From Mailhella massiliensis (lineage in GTDB: Bacteria; Desulfobacterota; Desulfovibrionia; Desulfovibrionales; Desulfovibrionaceae), in the NCBI RefSeq assembly GCF_900155525.1, contig NZ_LT706952.1:940406-1004405 (forward strand): 64,000 nt of DNA, given 5' to 3'. The notes under the pieces are model-generated. The model was not told the origin of the DNA. It saw only the letters and a program-made list of their open reading frames with translations, and did no database searches. The position numbers and the translations under genes are program-made. Position 1 is the stretch's first letter. Every line of letters starts with the position of its first letter. Positions 9,192 through 20,732 of the stretch are shown one piece after another.

Positions 9192-9512
9192 ATGGCCGCC
9201 ATTCTGGACAAGTTCCCGAAGCTCCGGGTTTGCGCCGCGCATCTGGGGGGCTTCCGGCAATGGAAGTACGCGCTGGACGTGCTGGCCGACCGCAACGTCT
9301 GGATGGACACGTCCTCCTGCATGCAGGAGATCGACGACGACACCCTGCGCGCCATCCTGCGGCGGCACCCGCGCGAAAGGCTGGTCTTCGGCACGGATTA
9401 CCCCATCATGGACCCGCAGGACGAGATCGACGCCCTCCAGCGCCGCACCCGCTTCACGGACAGCGAGCTTGACGAGCTGCTCATGAACGGATCGGCCATG
9501 CTTTTTGGCTGA
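9192..9512 (+). pseudogene. Amidohydrolase C-terminal fragment (copy 2, no internal stop)
   Basis: 106 codons open from ATG 9192 to TGA 9512. It carries the last part of an amidohydrolase-2 barrel (HLGGFRQWKYALDVL, LVFGTDYPIMDPQDEI). A full protein is normally about 270-330 residues, so this is a 5'-truncated remnant cut by the IS, although the ATG might allow a fragment to be made. It belongs to the same superfamily as the complete gene at 59339-60169 but is not close to it in sequence. Confidence 0.75.
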
Positions 9513-9636
9513 GCCCGGCCCCTGCGCTTTCGTCCACGGGCGGTTGCGCGGGAGGGGCCCGGCCCCGTGGACGGCAAGGCCCCGTTTCCTGCCGGGAACG
9601 GGGCCTTGTTCTGCGCGCCTTGCGGAGAAGGGGGGA

Positions 9637-9963
9637 TCAGTCCTGCGGGGCTGCGAGGCGGGCGCCGATGCAGCCCACGAGGATCAGCAGCATGAAGCCG
9701 GCCTGGGGCAGGGAGATGCGGTCTTGAAAGAAGAGCATGCCGCCCACGGCCACGCCGATGGAGCCGAGGCCGGTCCACAGCGCGTAGGACAGGCCGGCGG
9801 GCAGGAAGCGCATGGCGTAAGACAGCAGGCCCATGTTGAGGAAGCTCAGGACAATGGGGATGAGGGAGGCAACAAGGGGACGGGAGGTCGTGGGAGCCCA
9901 TTTGAGGCTCAGGCCCCAGATAATTTCCGTGACGACTGCGGTGAACAAGGCAAGCCAGGGCAT
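9637..9963 (-). CDS. Small multidrug resistance family transporter, SugE/Gdx-like (copy 2)
   Basis: 108 residues, intact, four membrane helices. The helix-1 Glu/Trp/Lys pattern and LPAGLSYALWTGLG point to the SugE/Gdx branch of SMR dual-topology exporters. It is the only apparently functional passenger gene of the duplicated unit. It reads opposite to the IS transposases and has its own leader and ribosome-binding site (AAGGAG, 8-10 nt before the ATG). Confidence 0.87.
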   Translation of the reverse strand: MPWLALFTAVVTEIIWGLSLKWAPTTSRPLVASLIPIVLSFLNMGLLSYAMRFLPAGLSYALWTGLGSIGVAVGGMLFFQDRISLPQAGFMLLILVGCIGARLAAPQD

Positions 9964-10041
9964 GGGGATACTCCTTGCGGCTTACGTGGTGAGCGCGGGC
10001 ATGCGGAAGCCTGAAGATCATGCCCGCGTTCCTCCGCAAGG
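9964..10041 (-). promoter_or_regulatory. RBS-occluding structured leader upstream of the SMR gene (riboswitch-like)
   Basis: On the transcript, CCTTGCGG (complement of 10034-10041) pairs with CCGCAAGG (complement of 9973-9980); the latter runs into the ribosome-binding site AAGGAG. Inside this 8-bp helix is a perfect 9-bp hairpin formed by 10020-10028 and 9994-10002 with a 17-nt loop. The architecture resembles a translation-controlling riboswitch or attenuator. Known guanidine-riboswitch consensus motifs (ACGG/ACGA loops, ykkC core) were not recognised. Confidence 0.5.
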
Positions 10042-10091
10042 AGGGCGCATGCCGGCTTTCTACCATTCGGGGCATCCCGTGGCAAGTCCTA

Positions 10092-10918
10092 GGCTCAGGA
10101 CTCATTATTTCCAATGACGTCAAAAAAGGATAAGTATGGATATGGAGGTTTCTATGTCCACTCTTTTTTACCTTTCTTCCGCTCAGATGGATGTCATTCG
10201 CCCTTTTTTTCCTCGTTCAAGAGGCATTCCCAGAAGGGACGATCAAAAATTATCAGTGGAATTATCCATGTTCTCAAGTTCGGTCTCCGATGGAAGGATG
10301 CTCCAAAAGAATACGGCCCCTATAAAACTCTTTATAACCGTTTTGTCAGATGGAGTAACATGGGCGTCTTCGAAAAGATTTTTACGGCTCTTTCCGAAAG
10401 TACCCAGGACACCTCCCTTCTCATGATTGATGCTACCTGTCTGAAAGCTCACAGAACTGCCGCAAGTTTGAGAAAAAAAGGGCTTCCTCTCGCTGTATCG
10501 GACGCACAAAAGGAGGATTGAACACCAAATTACATGTAGTCTGCGACTTCGACGGACGTTCAATTCGGACATTGCTGACAGCCGGAAGCATCAGTGATTA
10601 TGGCGGTGCGGCATGTCTCTTGCCAACTCTGCCTTCAACCCGAATACTTCTTTCTGACAGGGGCTATGATGCCGGATGGATTCGCAGTTTTTTGAAAAAT
10701 CGAGGTTGCACTCCCTGCATTCCTTCTCGGAAAAATACAAGAGTCATGAGTATTGCAACAAGAAACAATATCTCCAGCATCACAAGATAGAACACATGTT
10801 TTCCCGGTGAATGACTGGCGTCACATAGCCATGCGCTATGATCGCTGTGCTCATACATTCCTTTCAGCAATTCACCTTGCGGCTATCGTTATTTTTTACC
10901 TTTAATGAGTCCTGAGCC
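10092..10918 (+). mobile_element. IS5-family insertion sequence (IS427-like group), copy 3, degraded
   Basis: 827 bp with the same terminal repeats and flanking TA (10090-10091 and 10919-10920). More diverged than copies 1 and 2, with several indels. Confidence 0.85.
10154..10905 (+). pseudogene. IS5-family transposase (copy 3), multiply frameshifted
   Basis: One A is lost in the run at 10245-10249 (five A instead of six), and further indels near 10735-10810 break the second frame. The junction run is A7G3 (10473-10482), which would permit the family-typical -1 shift, unlike copies 1 and 2. It is inactive as it stands. Confidence 0.8.
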
Positions 10919-10938
10919 TAGCTCTTTTTTTCTAGCTA

Positions 10939-11773
10939 GGGTCAGGACTCATTAATTAAGGTAGAAGAGAACAGTGACAGCAAGACAAATGGCTGAGAAA
11001 AAAGTATGGGCACAGCGGTCATATCGGGTTGCGATACGTCGCCAGTCCTTCAACTTGCTGAATGTATTTTCAATAAGATGGCGACCTTTATACAGCGTCT
11101 TGTCGAAAGGAAGTTCTTCATTTCTGGTTTTCCGCGGTGGTATGCAGACGGTTATCCCTTTGGCTTTTAGAGATTCCCGCAACCAACTCGCGTCATAGCC
11201 TCCATCTGCCAGAAATATGCTGTTATCGGGAAGCAAGTGCTGGAGAATGGCCGCCCCCTTGTAGTCGCTGACCTGTCCTTCCGTCAGCAAAAGCAGGACA
11301 GGACGCCCGTGCCCATCACAAACGGCATGAAGTTTGGAATTCAGGCCACCTTTTGTTCGTCCTATGAGGCGCGAAGAATCCCCTTTTTGAGCAGGCTTGC
11401 CGCCGTGCGGTGAGCCTTGAGGTGAGTGGAGTCGATCATCAGTGAGCCATCAAAAGACGTTTTGTTGGCCAACTCAGTGAAAATTTTATTGAAAACACAG
11501 AATCTGCTCCACCTGATGAATCGATTGTACAGCGTTTTGTGCGGGCCGTACTCATCAGGTGCATCCTTCCACTGAAGCCCGTGCTTGATGACGTATATGA
11601 TGCCGCTGACGACGCGTCTGTCATCGACACGCGGGGCACCGTGAGAACGGGGAAAGAACGGTTTGATACGCTCCAACTGGCTTTCGGAAAGATAAAACAG
11701 GGTACGCATGCGACACCTCCATGCCCTCTGCATACCCTGTTTTTGTTCCTTTGAAAATAACGAGTCCTGACCC
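10939..11773 (-). mobile_element. Second IS427-like IS5-family element, probably intact
   Basis: 835 bp. Left end GGGTCAGGACTCATTAA, right end ...CGAGTCCTGACCC, flanked by CTAG/TA. Related to, but distinct from, copies 1-3 and in the opposite orientation. Confidence 0.85.
10952..11709 (-). CDS. IS5-family transposase made by -1 frameshifting
   Basis: The first frame starts at ATG 11709 (GGAGGTG just upstream) and holds the N-terminal part and the first Asp (MIDSTHLKAH). The second frame holds GRTKGGLNSKLH, the second Asp (LADGGYDAS) and the Glu block HLIENTFSKLKDWRRIATRY. Joining them needs a -1 shift at AAAAAGGGG (complement of 11379-11387), the arrangement expected for programmed frameshifting in this group. 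No other disruption was seen, so this is the one element in the nest that could still move itself and, because the ends are similar, possibly its relatives. Confidence 0.75.
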
Positions 11774-11970
11774 TAGGACAACCCACTTCTATTCTTGTTG
11801 AACTCAGATAATTGTTAGGAAATGGTTAGGAATGGGGTAAGACGCGCCCTCAAGTGAGTTACTGTCTCAGCGAGAAGAGCACAGCCCGGAATACCCCTCC
11901 GGTATGTTTCCATTGGACGCACCGCAAGCGTCAGCACTTATCTTCCCCTTCTGGTTAGAAATAGGTTAGA
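11774..11970. other. Gene-free island end with repeated GGTTAG(A/G)AA motifs
   Basis: Between the IS nest and the tRNA terminator. It contains several direct copies of a GTTAGGAAA/GGTTAGAAA-like motif (about 11814-11837, 11953-11970, plus one in the tRNA terminator loop near 11990) and a small hairpin GACGC...GCGTC. Such repeats beside a tRNA 3' end look like arm-type binding sites of a lost integrase. No gene was recognised. Confidence 0.4.
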
Positions 11971-12011
11971 AAAATGAAAAGGCACTTACGGTTAGAAAAC
12001 TGTAAGTGCCT
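11971..12011 (-). terminator. Terminator of the initiator tRNA gene
   Basis: Perfect stem AGGCACTTAC (11980-11989) with GTAAGTGCCT (12002-12011), 12-nt loop, followed on the minus strand by TTTTCATTTTT. Confidence 0.85.
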
Positions 12012-12019
12012 GATTTTCT

Positions 12020-12096
<77 letters not shown>

Positions 12097-12108
12097 TCGT
12101 GTTCGCTA

Positions 12109-12137
12109 TATATAGCGTTGACGGGGAAGGCTGTCAA
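12109..12137 (-). promoter_or_regulatory. Consensus sigma-70 promoter of the initiator tRNA
   Basis: On the minus strand TTGACA (12137-12132), 17-nt spacer, TATATA (12114-12109), about a dozen bases before the tRNA 5' end. Confidence 0.85.
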
Positions 12138-12263
12138 CAACTTTTTTTTGCTTTCAGAAAAATTTTTTTCGCTTTTTCTTATCCGTAAATAACTAATGGC
12201 TGACTTCCCCTTTTTTTTATGCTAAACTTCCCCCCATCGTATCATGTATATGGGTTTAACATC

Positions 12264-12788
12264 ATGAAATTCTGGGAAATATCCGATTCGTTCTGGGAAG
12301 CCGTCAAGCCGCTCATCCCCGAAACCGTCCGCGATCCTGAAAAGGTGTACCAGCGCATTTCCGGCGGGGGCCGCAAGCCGCTTGATCAGCGAAAAGTTTT
12401 TTCGGCCATTGTCTATGTCCTGAAAACCGGCACACAGTGGAAGTCTCTTCCCAAGGAATTCTACGGCAGCCCGAGTTCCATCCATGCCTACTTCAAGAAG
12501 TGGGAAGCGCAGGGATTCTTCAGCGAACTCTGGAAGAAGGGCCTTGCGGAATTTGAAGAAATGAAGGGCATTGCGTGGGAATGGACGCTGGACACCACCA
12601 GAGTATCCAAGCCCGCAGCTCAGGGAGCCGGCAAGAGCGACGCTGCTCTGACGGACGGCCACGCCGGGCAGGATTCCCCCGAGGAATGCCGCATCTGGAG
12701 GCCCGTCATCAGCCGCAGAAGCCGCGAGCGCGCCAAGGAACTTTGCGACAAGGCCACGGCATTATTTACGGATACATTCAAATCTTGA
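12264..12788 (+). pseudogene. Truncated IS5-type transposase N-terminal domain with an unrelated tail
   Basis: Residues 1 to about 105 from ATG 12264 match the DUF4096 N-terminal domain of IS5-family transposases (WEISDSFWEAVKPLIP, VFSAIVYVLKTGTQWKSLP, SIHAYFKKWEAQGFF). After WEWTLDTTRV the sequence is no longer transposase-like and contains no DDE Asp/Glu context. The frame stays open for a further 65 codons. It is either a decayed IS or a domesticated DNA-binding fragment. It lacks the GGCTCAGG-type ends of the neighbouring IS copies. Confidence 0.6.
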
Positions 12789-12879
12789 TTTAAACTATCA
12801 GCACAGCCTATTGTTCATCACATGGCTTCAGGCCTTCCGGGCCCGCCTTTTTTTGCATATCGGCAGCAGGAGTTATGTG

Positions 12880-14199
12880 ATGAGTCGTTCCTATGTAAGC
12901 ACACGAATCCTCTGTGTGCTGTGTCTGTTGACTTCCCTTTTCCTTCTCCCCTCCCAGCGCGCGTTTGCCGAAGGCTTCGCCATCATGGAGAACAGCGCCA
13001 GAGGCATGGGCCTTGCCGGCGGTCTCATCGCACGCGGCGGCGATGCCTCCACCCTCGCCTACAACCCTGCGGCCATGACGCTCCTTGAAGGCACGCAGCT
13101 GCAGGCAAACCTTGCCGTTTCGCAGTTCTACTGGGGCGTGGACACCCGCGACAGGGCGGGCAACGACACGGGCAACTTCCACAGCGCTCATCAGACCTGG
13201 CCCATCCCCGCCTTCTACATCACCCATCAGATCAACGACAAGGTGTGGTTCGGCCTGGCCTCCTATACCCGTTTCGGCCTGGGCGTGAAGTATCCCAATG
13301 AATGGCCGGGCGGCTACAACCTGCAGAGCGTGCAGCTCATTACCAGTTCCCTCAATCCCAACGTCGCCTTCAAGCTCAACGATCATCTTTCTCTGGCTCT
13401 GGGCGTGGAAGTGATGGGCGCATCCATGCAGATGCGCAAGAACCTCTCCAGCTATGCCCCCCTTGCCGCAGGAAGTGCACTCTACGGCGACCCCGGCGAC
13501 GTGAGCATCAACGGACACGGCGTTTCCTTCGGCGGCAACGTGGCCCTGCACGCCAGGCTCAACGATCAGTGGTCCCTCGGCCTGACCTACCGCGCCCCCA
13601 TGAGCCTCAAGGTCAGCGGCAAAACCCGCTACGATAACCAGATAGGAAAAACCTACTTCGGGCAGGCCCTCGGCCTCAGCGCGATCCAGAATTCCCGCCT
13701 GCGCGGCACGCTCCACCTGCCCGATTCCATCGGCTTCGGCGTAGCCTATAAGCCGCTGGAGAACCTGAGCTTTGAAGCAGACGCCGTGTATACGCTCTGG
13801 AGCCGCTTCCGCGACTTCAACATGTATATGAAAGATCCGGTGAACGCATGGCAGAACACCGACAGACACTGGGAAAACAGCTGGACGCTCGGCATTTCCG
13901 CCGAATACAAGCCCGTGGACTGGATGGCGCTGCGCCTCGGCTTCATGTATGAAACCTCTCCCATGAACCTTGGCAACGCCGACTACATGGTGCCTTCCAA
14001 CGGCAGAAACTACTATACCGCAGGCGTGGGCTTCTTCTACAAAAACTGGACCTTCGACATCGCGTACATGTACATCCACAACCATGTGCTCGACTACACG
14101 CTTGCCGCGGCTACCAACCCCGGAAGCGGTGTGGTGGCAGGCCGTACCACGCATCCCCATGCCCACAACTTCGGCATCGGCATAGGGTATAAGTTCTAA
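12880..14199 (+). CDS. FadL/OmpP1-type outer-membrane porin
   Basis: 439 residues from ATG 12880, chosen because AGGAG lies 7 nt upstream; an upstream in-frame ATG at 12811 would spoil the signal peptide. Residues 1-30 are a Sec signal ending near AFAEG. The mature N-terminus GFAIMENSARGMGLAGG and the following ASTLAYNPAAMTLL are FadL-family hallmarks (the NPA motif). The rest alternates in beta-strand fashion and ends in an aromatic residue (GIGYKF), as needed for BAM-dependent assembly. The family carries long-chain fatty acids or other hydrophobic compounds across the outer membrane. Monocistronic, with its own terminator. Confidence 0.9.
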   Translation: MSRSYVSTRILCVLCLLTSLFLLPSQRAFAEGFAIMENSARGMGLAGGLIARGGDASTLAYNPAAMTLLEGTQLQANLAVSQFYWGVDTRDRAGNDTGNFHSAHQTWPIPAFYITHQINDKVWFGLASYTRFGLGVKYPNEWPGGYNLQSVQLITSSLNPNVAFKLNDHLSLALGVEVMGASMQMRKNLSSYAPLAAGSALYGDPGDVSINGHGVSFGGNVALHARLNDQWSLGLTYRAPMSLKVSGKTRYDNQIGKTYFGQALGLSAIQNSRLRGTLHLPDSIGFGVAYKPLENLSFEADAVYTLWSRFRDFNMYMKDPVNAWQNTDRHWENSWTLGISAEYKPVDWMALRLGFMYETSPMNLGNADYMVPSNGRNYYTAGVGFFYKNWTFDIAYMYIHNHVLDYTLAAATNPGSGVVAGRTTHPHAHNFGIGIGYKF

Positions 14200-14225
14200 G
14201 ACGAGTTTCCCTGCAAAAACAAAAG

Positions 14226-14253
14226 AAGGCCGCCCGGGCGGCCTTTCTTTTTT
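14226..14253 (+). terminator. Rho-independent terminator after the FadL-type gene
   Basis: AAGGCCGCC / GGCGGCCTT stem followed by TCTTTTTT. Confidence 0.9.
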
Positions 14254-14717
14254 AATCTGCGGCATCCTTTTCCGGCAGACAGGTACAAAAGCATGGAAGA
14301 TTCTTCTGCCGATGCAGAACAACGTGCCTCAAAACATATACGGCAAAAGTCGTACCCCCGTGCTCTCTGAGAAAGATATGCGAAGCGCCGCCCCCACCCA
14401 CAGAAAACACAGGCGCAAAAACGGGCAGCCATCCTCTTCCTGAAAAGAATTCTTCCTCAAGGAAACGCAGCAGCACCTCAGTTTTCCACACCGGCAGAAA
14501 AAACGGGAAAGAGACGTTACCGGCTCCGCGGATGCCGGCTCCACGACTTTCCCTTTTTTCCATGTCCGTCCTCTGCACAATACAGGCCGCACGCACCTGC
14601 GACGTGTCGGAGAAAAAACGCCCCCTGAAACAACGTACAACAAGGAAAACGCCCATGAAGCGGAGCGGATTGTACGCAGGGCATTCATGGGCGGACGATT
14701 GCGTCATCGCAGTGAAG
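14254..14717. other. 464-bp stretch without a recognisable gene
   Basis: Open frames here show no family features, no good start sites and no repeats that I could identify. Confidence 0.5.
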
Positions 14718-15464
14718 CTATGCCTTCCACTGATCTTCCAGAGTCTCGGCAAAGGCCTTGAGCTTTTTCGGATCATAAAAATTGACCAGCCGGAGCGGCA
14801 CGGTGGCCACGGCGCCGAATTCGCCGCCTTCCTTCAGCTCAAAGAACAGCAGGACCACATCCCAGGGAGCAAAGTAGCAGGAACCGTCGGGAGCTTCCAT
14901 GCCTTCGCGGGCCAGTGCGAAACAGAAGGCGGAAAAACGCGCCGCACCCGTGCGGTACAGACCGGAAATCATGGCGCAGCGGTTTTCGTGTTCCGCATAG
15001 GTATCGGCAAAGGAACGGTAAAGCTCTTCCATCTGCTCTTCCGTGTACGGAGGCTGAAGCTGCTGAAGAGCATCGCAGAAGGGCAGGCAGTAATCCCGGG
15101 CGCAGAACATGTCCGTCCACTTCTCATCCCAGGAAGGGGAGGAAGACTGTATGGCCTTTTCCTCCGCCATACCGATGAAGGGCCGCAGGCTGCCTTCCTT
15201 ATCAAAAAGATGTTCGGGAAAAGCCGTCATCTTGTACCCGTCGTCTTCCTCCCTCAGAAAAAGGCGTACCTTTTCTCCGGGCTTGAACAGGCCTTCCACA
15301 CCATCGGCGGCCACGGCCCGCGTCATGAGGGGATACCGGCCCCACAGGCTGCGCCGCAACGGTTCCAGCAGGGAATAAGGCCCCAGCCTGCCATAAAACG
15401 CGGCAATCTCCTCCACGGAAAATTCCTCGCCTTCCTTCACGTTTTCCCAGCCGTTGAACGCCAT
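14718..15464 (-). CDS. Conserved-looking hypothetical cytosolic protein
   Basis: 248 residues from ATG 15464; a longer in-frame extension upstream reads as non-protein-like sequence and was discarded. The product is acidic, soluble, has no membrane segment or signal peptide, and ends in VRLVNFYDPKKLKAFAETLEDQWKA. Clusters of aromatic and Cys residues (CARDYCLPFCDAL, near the middle) could bind a metal but no known motif is present. I do not recognise the family. It is flanked by gene-free stretches and not in an operon. Confidence 0.65.
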   Translation of the reverse strand: MAFNGWENVKEGEEFSVEEIAAFYGRLGPYSLLEPLRRSLWGRYPLMTRAVAADGVEGLFKPGEKVRLFLREEDDGYKMTAFPEHLFDKEGSLRPFIGMAEEKAIQSSSPSWDEKWTDMFCARDYCLPFCDALQQLQPPYTEEQMEELYRSFADTYAEHENRCAMISGLYRTGAARFSAFCFALAREGMEAPDGSCYFAPWDVVLLFFELKEGGEFGAVATVPLRLVNFYDPKKLKAFAETLEDQWKA

Positions 15465-15863
15465 GTCATCCTGCCTTGTTCGGGTTATGATTTCCGGGCA
15501 TGGTACAAAAAAGAAGAAACGGTGAAAAGTCCGCCTGCCCATACCGGAACGACAGACGTTCCCGCCTTTTCTCCGGTGAAACAGGAGAAACGTACTCCCA
15601 TCTCTTCCCGGACACGGGGGAGCATGACGATTCCGGGCCATTTCCCGAAAAAAGCGGAACATGCAGAAAAGGCTCTGCGCTTTAAAGGAAGGAACGGGGA
15701 GTTTTCTCCCCCGAGCTGTGCATCGGGCCCGGCCGTGCGCTCCCTCAGTCTGCAAGGCCGACAGGCTTTCCGAAACATGAAAAGAAAGATACCGGCGCTG
15801 CTTTTGCCGGAAGACAGGCCCCCTGTACGCGCTGAAGCGCCCCCTCCTGCGGATGCAGGGCAC
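15465..15863. other. 399-bp stretch without a recognisable gene
   Basis: Lies between the hypothetical gene and the tRNA-Leu terminator. Only low-quality open frames are present; nothing else was identified. Confidence 0.5.
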
Positions 15864-15896
15864 AAAAAAAAAGCACCTGCCGCAAAGGCCGGTGCC
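15864..15896 (-). terminator. Terminator of tRNA-Leu
   Basis: On the minus strand GGCACC...GGTGC stem followed by a run of nine T. Confidence 0.75.
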
Positions 15897-15903
15897 GAAA
15901 TTC

Positions 15904-15990
15904 TGGTGCCGGAAGAGAGACTCGAACTCTCAAGGTGTTTCCACCGGCGGATTTTGAGTCCGCTGCGTTTACCAATTCCACCATTCCGGC
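15904..15990 (-). tRNA. tRNA-Leu (CAA)
   Basis: 87 nt with encoded CCA. Long variable arm as in class II tRNAs, GGTTCGAGTCTC-type T arm, anticodon loop CTCAAAA giving CAA. Confidence 0.94.
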
Positions 15991-16419
15991 ACAGAAGCAT
16001 CTATATAGACTTCACGGCGCAAGGTCAACCTCACGCGCCCGTCCGACGCGCCCGGCGGGGAAAAAAGAAGTCCCCGCTCCGCGGCGTGTCTTGCCTTTTT
16101 GGCCTGAACAAGCTAACCTGACCATCAAAATCTGGATCTGACATGAACGACACCTGCCCGACGAACGACCATAACAACGACAGCCCCCTTTCCGCTCAGG
16201 AAGATGCCGGCTGTCAGCCTTCCGACGTTCCCCTTACCAGGTTCCGCGCGCGGGCGCGTTTCTGTTTCCAGGGTTCCGCCCCGCATGAGGCGGCCTTTCC
16301 GTTTTTCCCCGTTATTGCGCCCGATGAGCGGGCTTTCCCGCGCCGGAGCCGGTTCATCCGGCCCTTGCCTTGCGGCACGGCATATTTTCCGGCCTGAACC
16401 TTAGCCAAGGAGTATCGTC
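15991..16419. other. 429-bp region upstream of the corC-like gene
   Basis: Contains an 84-codon frame at 16143-16397 with proline/arginine-rich, non-family-like translation and a poor ribosome-binding site, which I do not call. An AAGGAG site just before 16420 belongs to the next gene. Confidence 0.45.
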
Positions 16420-17244
16420 TTGGACGGCGAATCCCACAGTACCGTGTGGTCGAAACTCAGTTCTTTCTTTTCCGGCAAAAACTCGGAAGATCATCTGGAA
16501 CAGGCTATCCGCGAAGCCCGCGAAGACGGCGAGCTGAAGGCGGAAGAAGGTTCCATGCTGCTTTCCATCCTTTCTCTGGACGAGCTGCAGGTGCAGGACA
16601 TCATGACGCCCCGCACGGACATCGACTGTCTGCCTTCCGGCACGACCATCCTTGAGGCCGCGGGCGCCATTGTGGAAACGGGCCATTCCCGTCTGCCCGT
16701 CTACAAGGAAACGCGCGACAACATCATCGGCATCGTGCACGCCAAGGACATGCTGAGTTCCCTCATGCAGGTGGAGCTGCAGAACTCCCCCGTGGACAGC
16801 ATCATGAGCCAGCCCTTCTTCGTGCCCGAAACCAAGATCGCCAGCGAGCTCCTGCAGGAATTCCGCAGCCGCAAGAATCACCTGGCCATCGTGGTGGACG
16901 AATACGGCGGCACCTCCGGCCTCGCCACCATCGAAGACCTGCTGGAAGTCATCGTGGGCGACATCGAAGACGAACACGACGCCCCCAAGGAAGAAGACAT
17001 CCGGCCTCTGGAGGGCGGCAGATACGAGCTTTCCGGCCGCGCCTATCTGGAAGAACTGGAAGAACTCGGCATACACCTGGAATCCGACGAAGTGGACACC
17101 ATCGGCGGCTACCTCAGTCTGGACGCGGGACATGTTCCGCAGAAGGATGAGGAGTTCCGCATAGGAGGCTGGCTGTTCACCATAGCCGATGCCGACGCCA
17201 AGCAGATACACACCGTGATCGCCACGCGGGAACAGGAAGAATAA
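16420..17244 (+). CDS. CorC/HlyC-type CBS-domain protein
   Basis: 274 residues starting with TTG at 16420, which has AAGGAG at a good distance. Residues about 60-180 form a CBS pair: the first CBS begins [13 protein letters not shown] and the second contains [29 protein letters not shown], the signature of the CorC/YtfL/TlyC group. The last 80 residues are the CorC_HlyC (transporter-associated) domain. There is no membrane domain, so it is the short cytosolic CorC type linked to Mg2+/Co2+ efflux or membrane homeostasis. A strong terminator follows directly. Confidence 0.87.
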   Translation: MDGESHSTVWSKLSSFFSGKNSEDHLEQAIREAREDGELKAEEGSMLLSILSLDELQVQDIMTPRTDIDCLPSGTTILEAAGAIVETGHSRLPVYKETRDNIIGIVHAKDMLSSLMQVELQNSPVDSIMSQPFFVPETKIASELLQEFRSRKNHLAIVVDEYGGTSGLATIEDLLEVIVGDIEDEHDAPKEEDIRPLEGGRYELSGRAYLEELEELGIHLESDEVDTIGGYLSLDAGHVPQKDEEFRIGGWLFTIADADAKQIHTVIATREQEE

Positions 17245-17255
17245 CCGCCTGTAAG

Positions 17256-17283
17256 GCCATGGGTTCCGCCCATGGCTTTTTTT
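17256..17283 (+). terminator. Terminator after the corC-like gene
   Basis: GCCATGGG-TTCCG-CCCATGGC followed by seven T. Confidence 0.92.
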
Positions 17284-17474
17284 ATGGGCGAAGCACGGCG
17301 GAACATGTTCCGCATGATTCCGTACCCCGCGGAAAAAGCCCTTCCCCGGGAACGTACCCGCCGGGGGCAGGCACGGCAGAGCGCCCCTCCGGCGCGACAT
17401 GGGGGAGCGGCGCTTGATTATCTCGGGGCAACGTGTAATCATACGCAAGTTTAAACCCACTTTAGGAGCGGAAT

Positions 17475-20728
<3,254 letters not shown>

Positions 20729-20732
<4 letters not shown>

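Larger units (their letters stand above)
9186..10091. repeat. Cargo repeat, copy 2 (direct repeat of 7111-8016)
   Basis: 906 bp, same ends as copy 1; followed directly by IS copy 3 at the CTA where copy 1 carries a different IS. Homologous recombination between IS copies could have produced this tandem unit. Confidence 0.9.
6280..11775. mobile_element. Nest of IS5-family elements inserted in the centre of a palindrome
   Basis: About 5.5 kb flanked by TA at both sides. It contains three copies of one IS (6282-7110, 8358-9185, 10092-10918), one copy of a related IS in the opposite orientation (10939-11773), a fragment of a third IS (8017-8357) and two copies of a 0.9-kb cargo. The outer flanks GTGGGCTGTCC (6269-6279) and GGACAACCCAC (11776-11786) are complementary at 10 of 11 positions and become one palindrome with a central CTAG when the nest is removed. 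That palindrome was probably the transcription terminator of the restriction operon. Confidence 0.75.

Noticed and set aside
9964-10091. Guanidine riboswitch (types I-III) upstream of the SMR gene
   Set aside because: The characteristic core or ACGR-loop hairpins were not found; kept only as an unnamed structured leader.
14252-14776. Minus-strand frames between the FadL-type gene and the hypothetical gene
   Set aside because: Cys/Arg/Phe-rich nonsense-like translations, no start signals, overlapping each other.
16143-16397. 84-codon frame before the corC-like gene
   Set aside because: No family resemblance, Pro/Arg-rich translation, weak ribosome-binding site.
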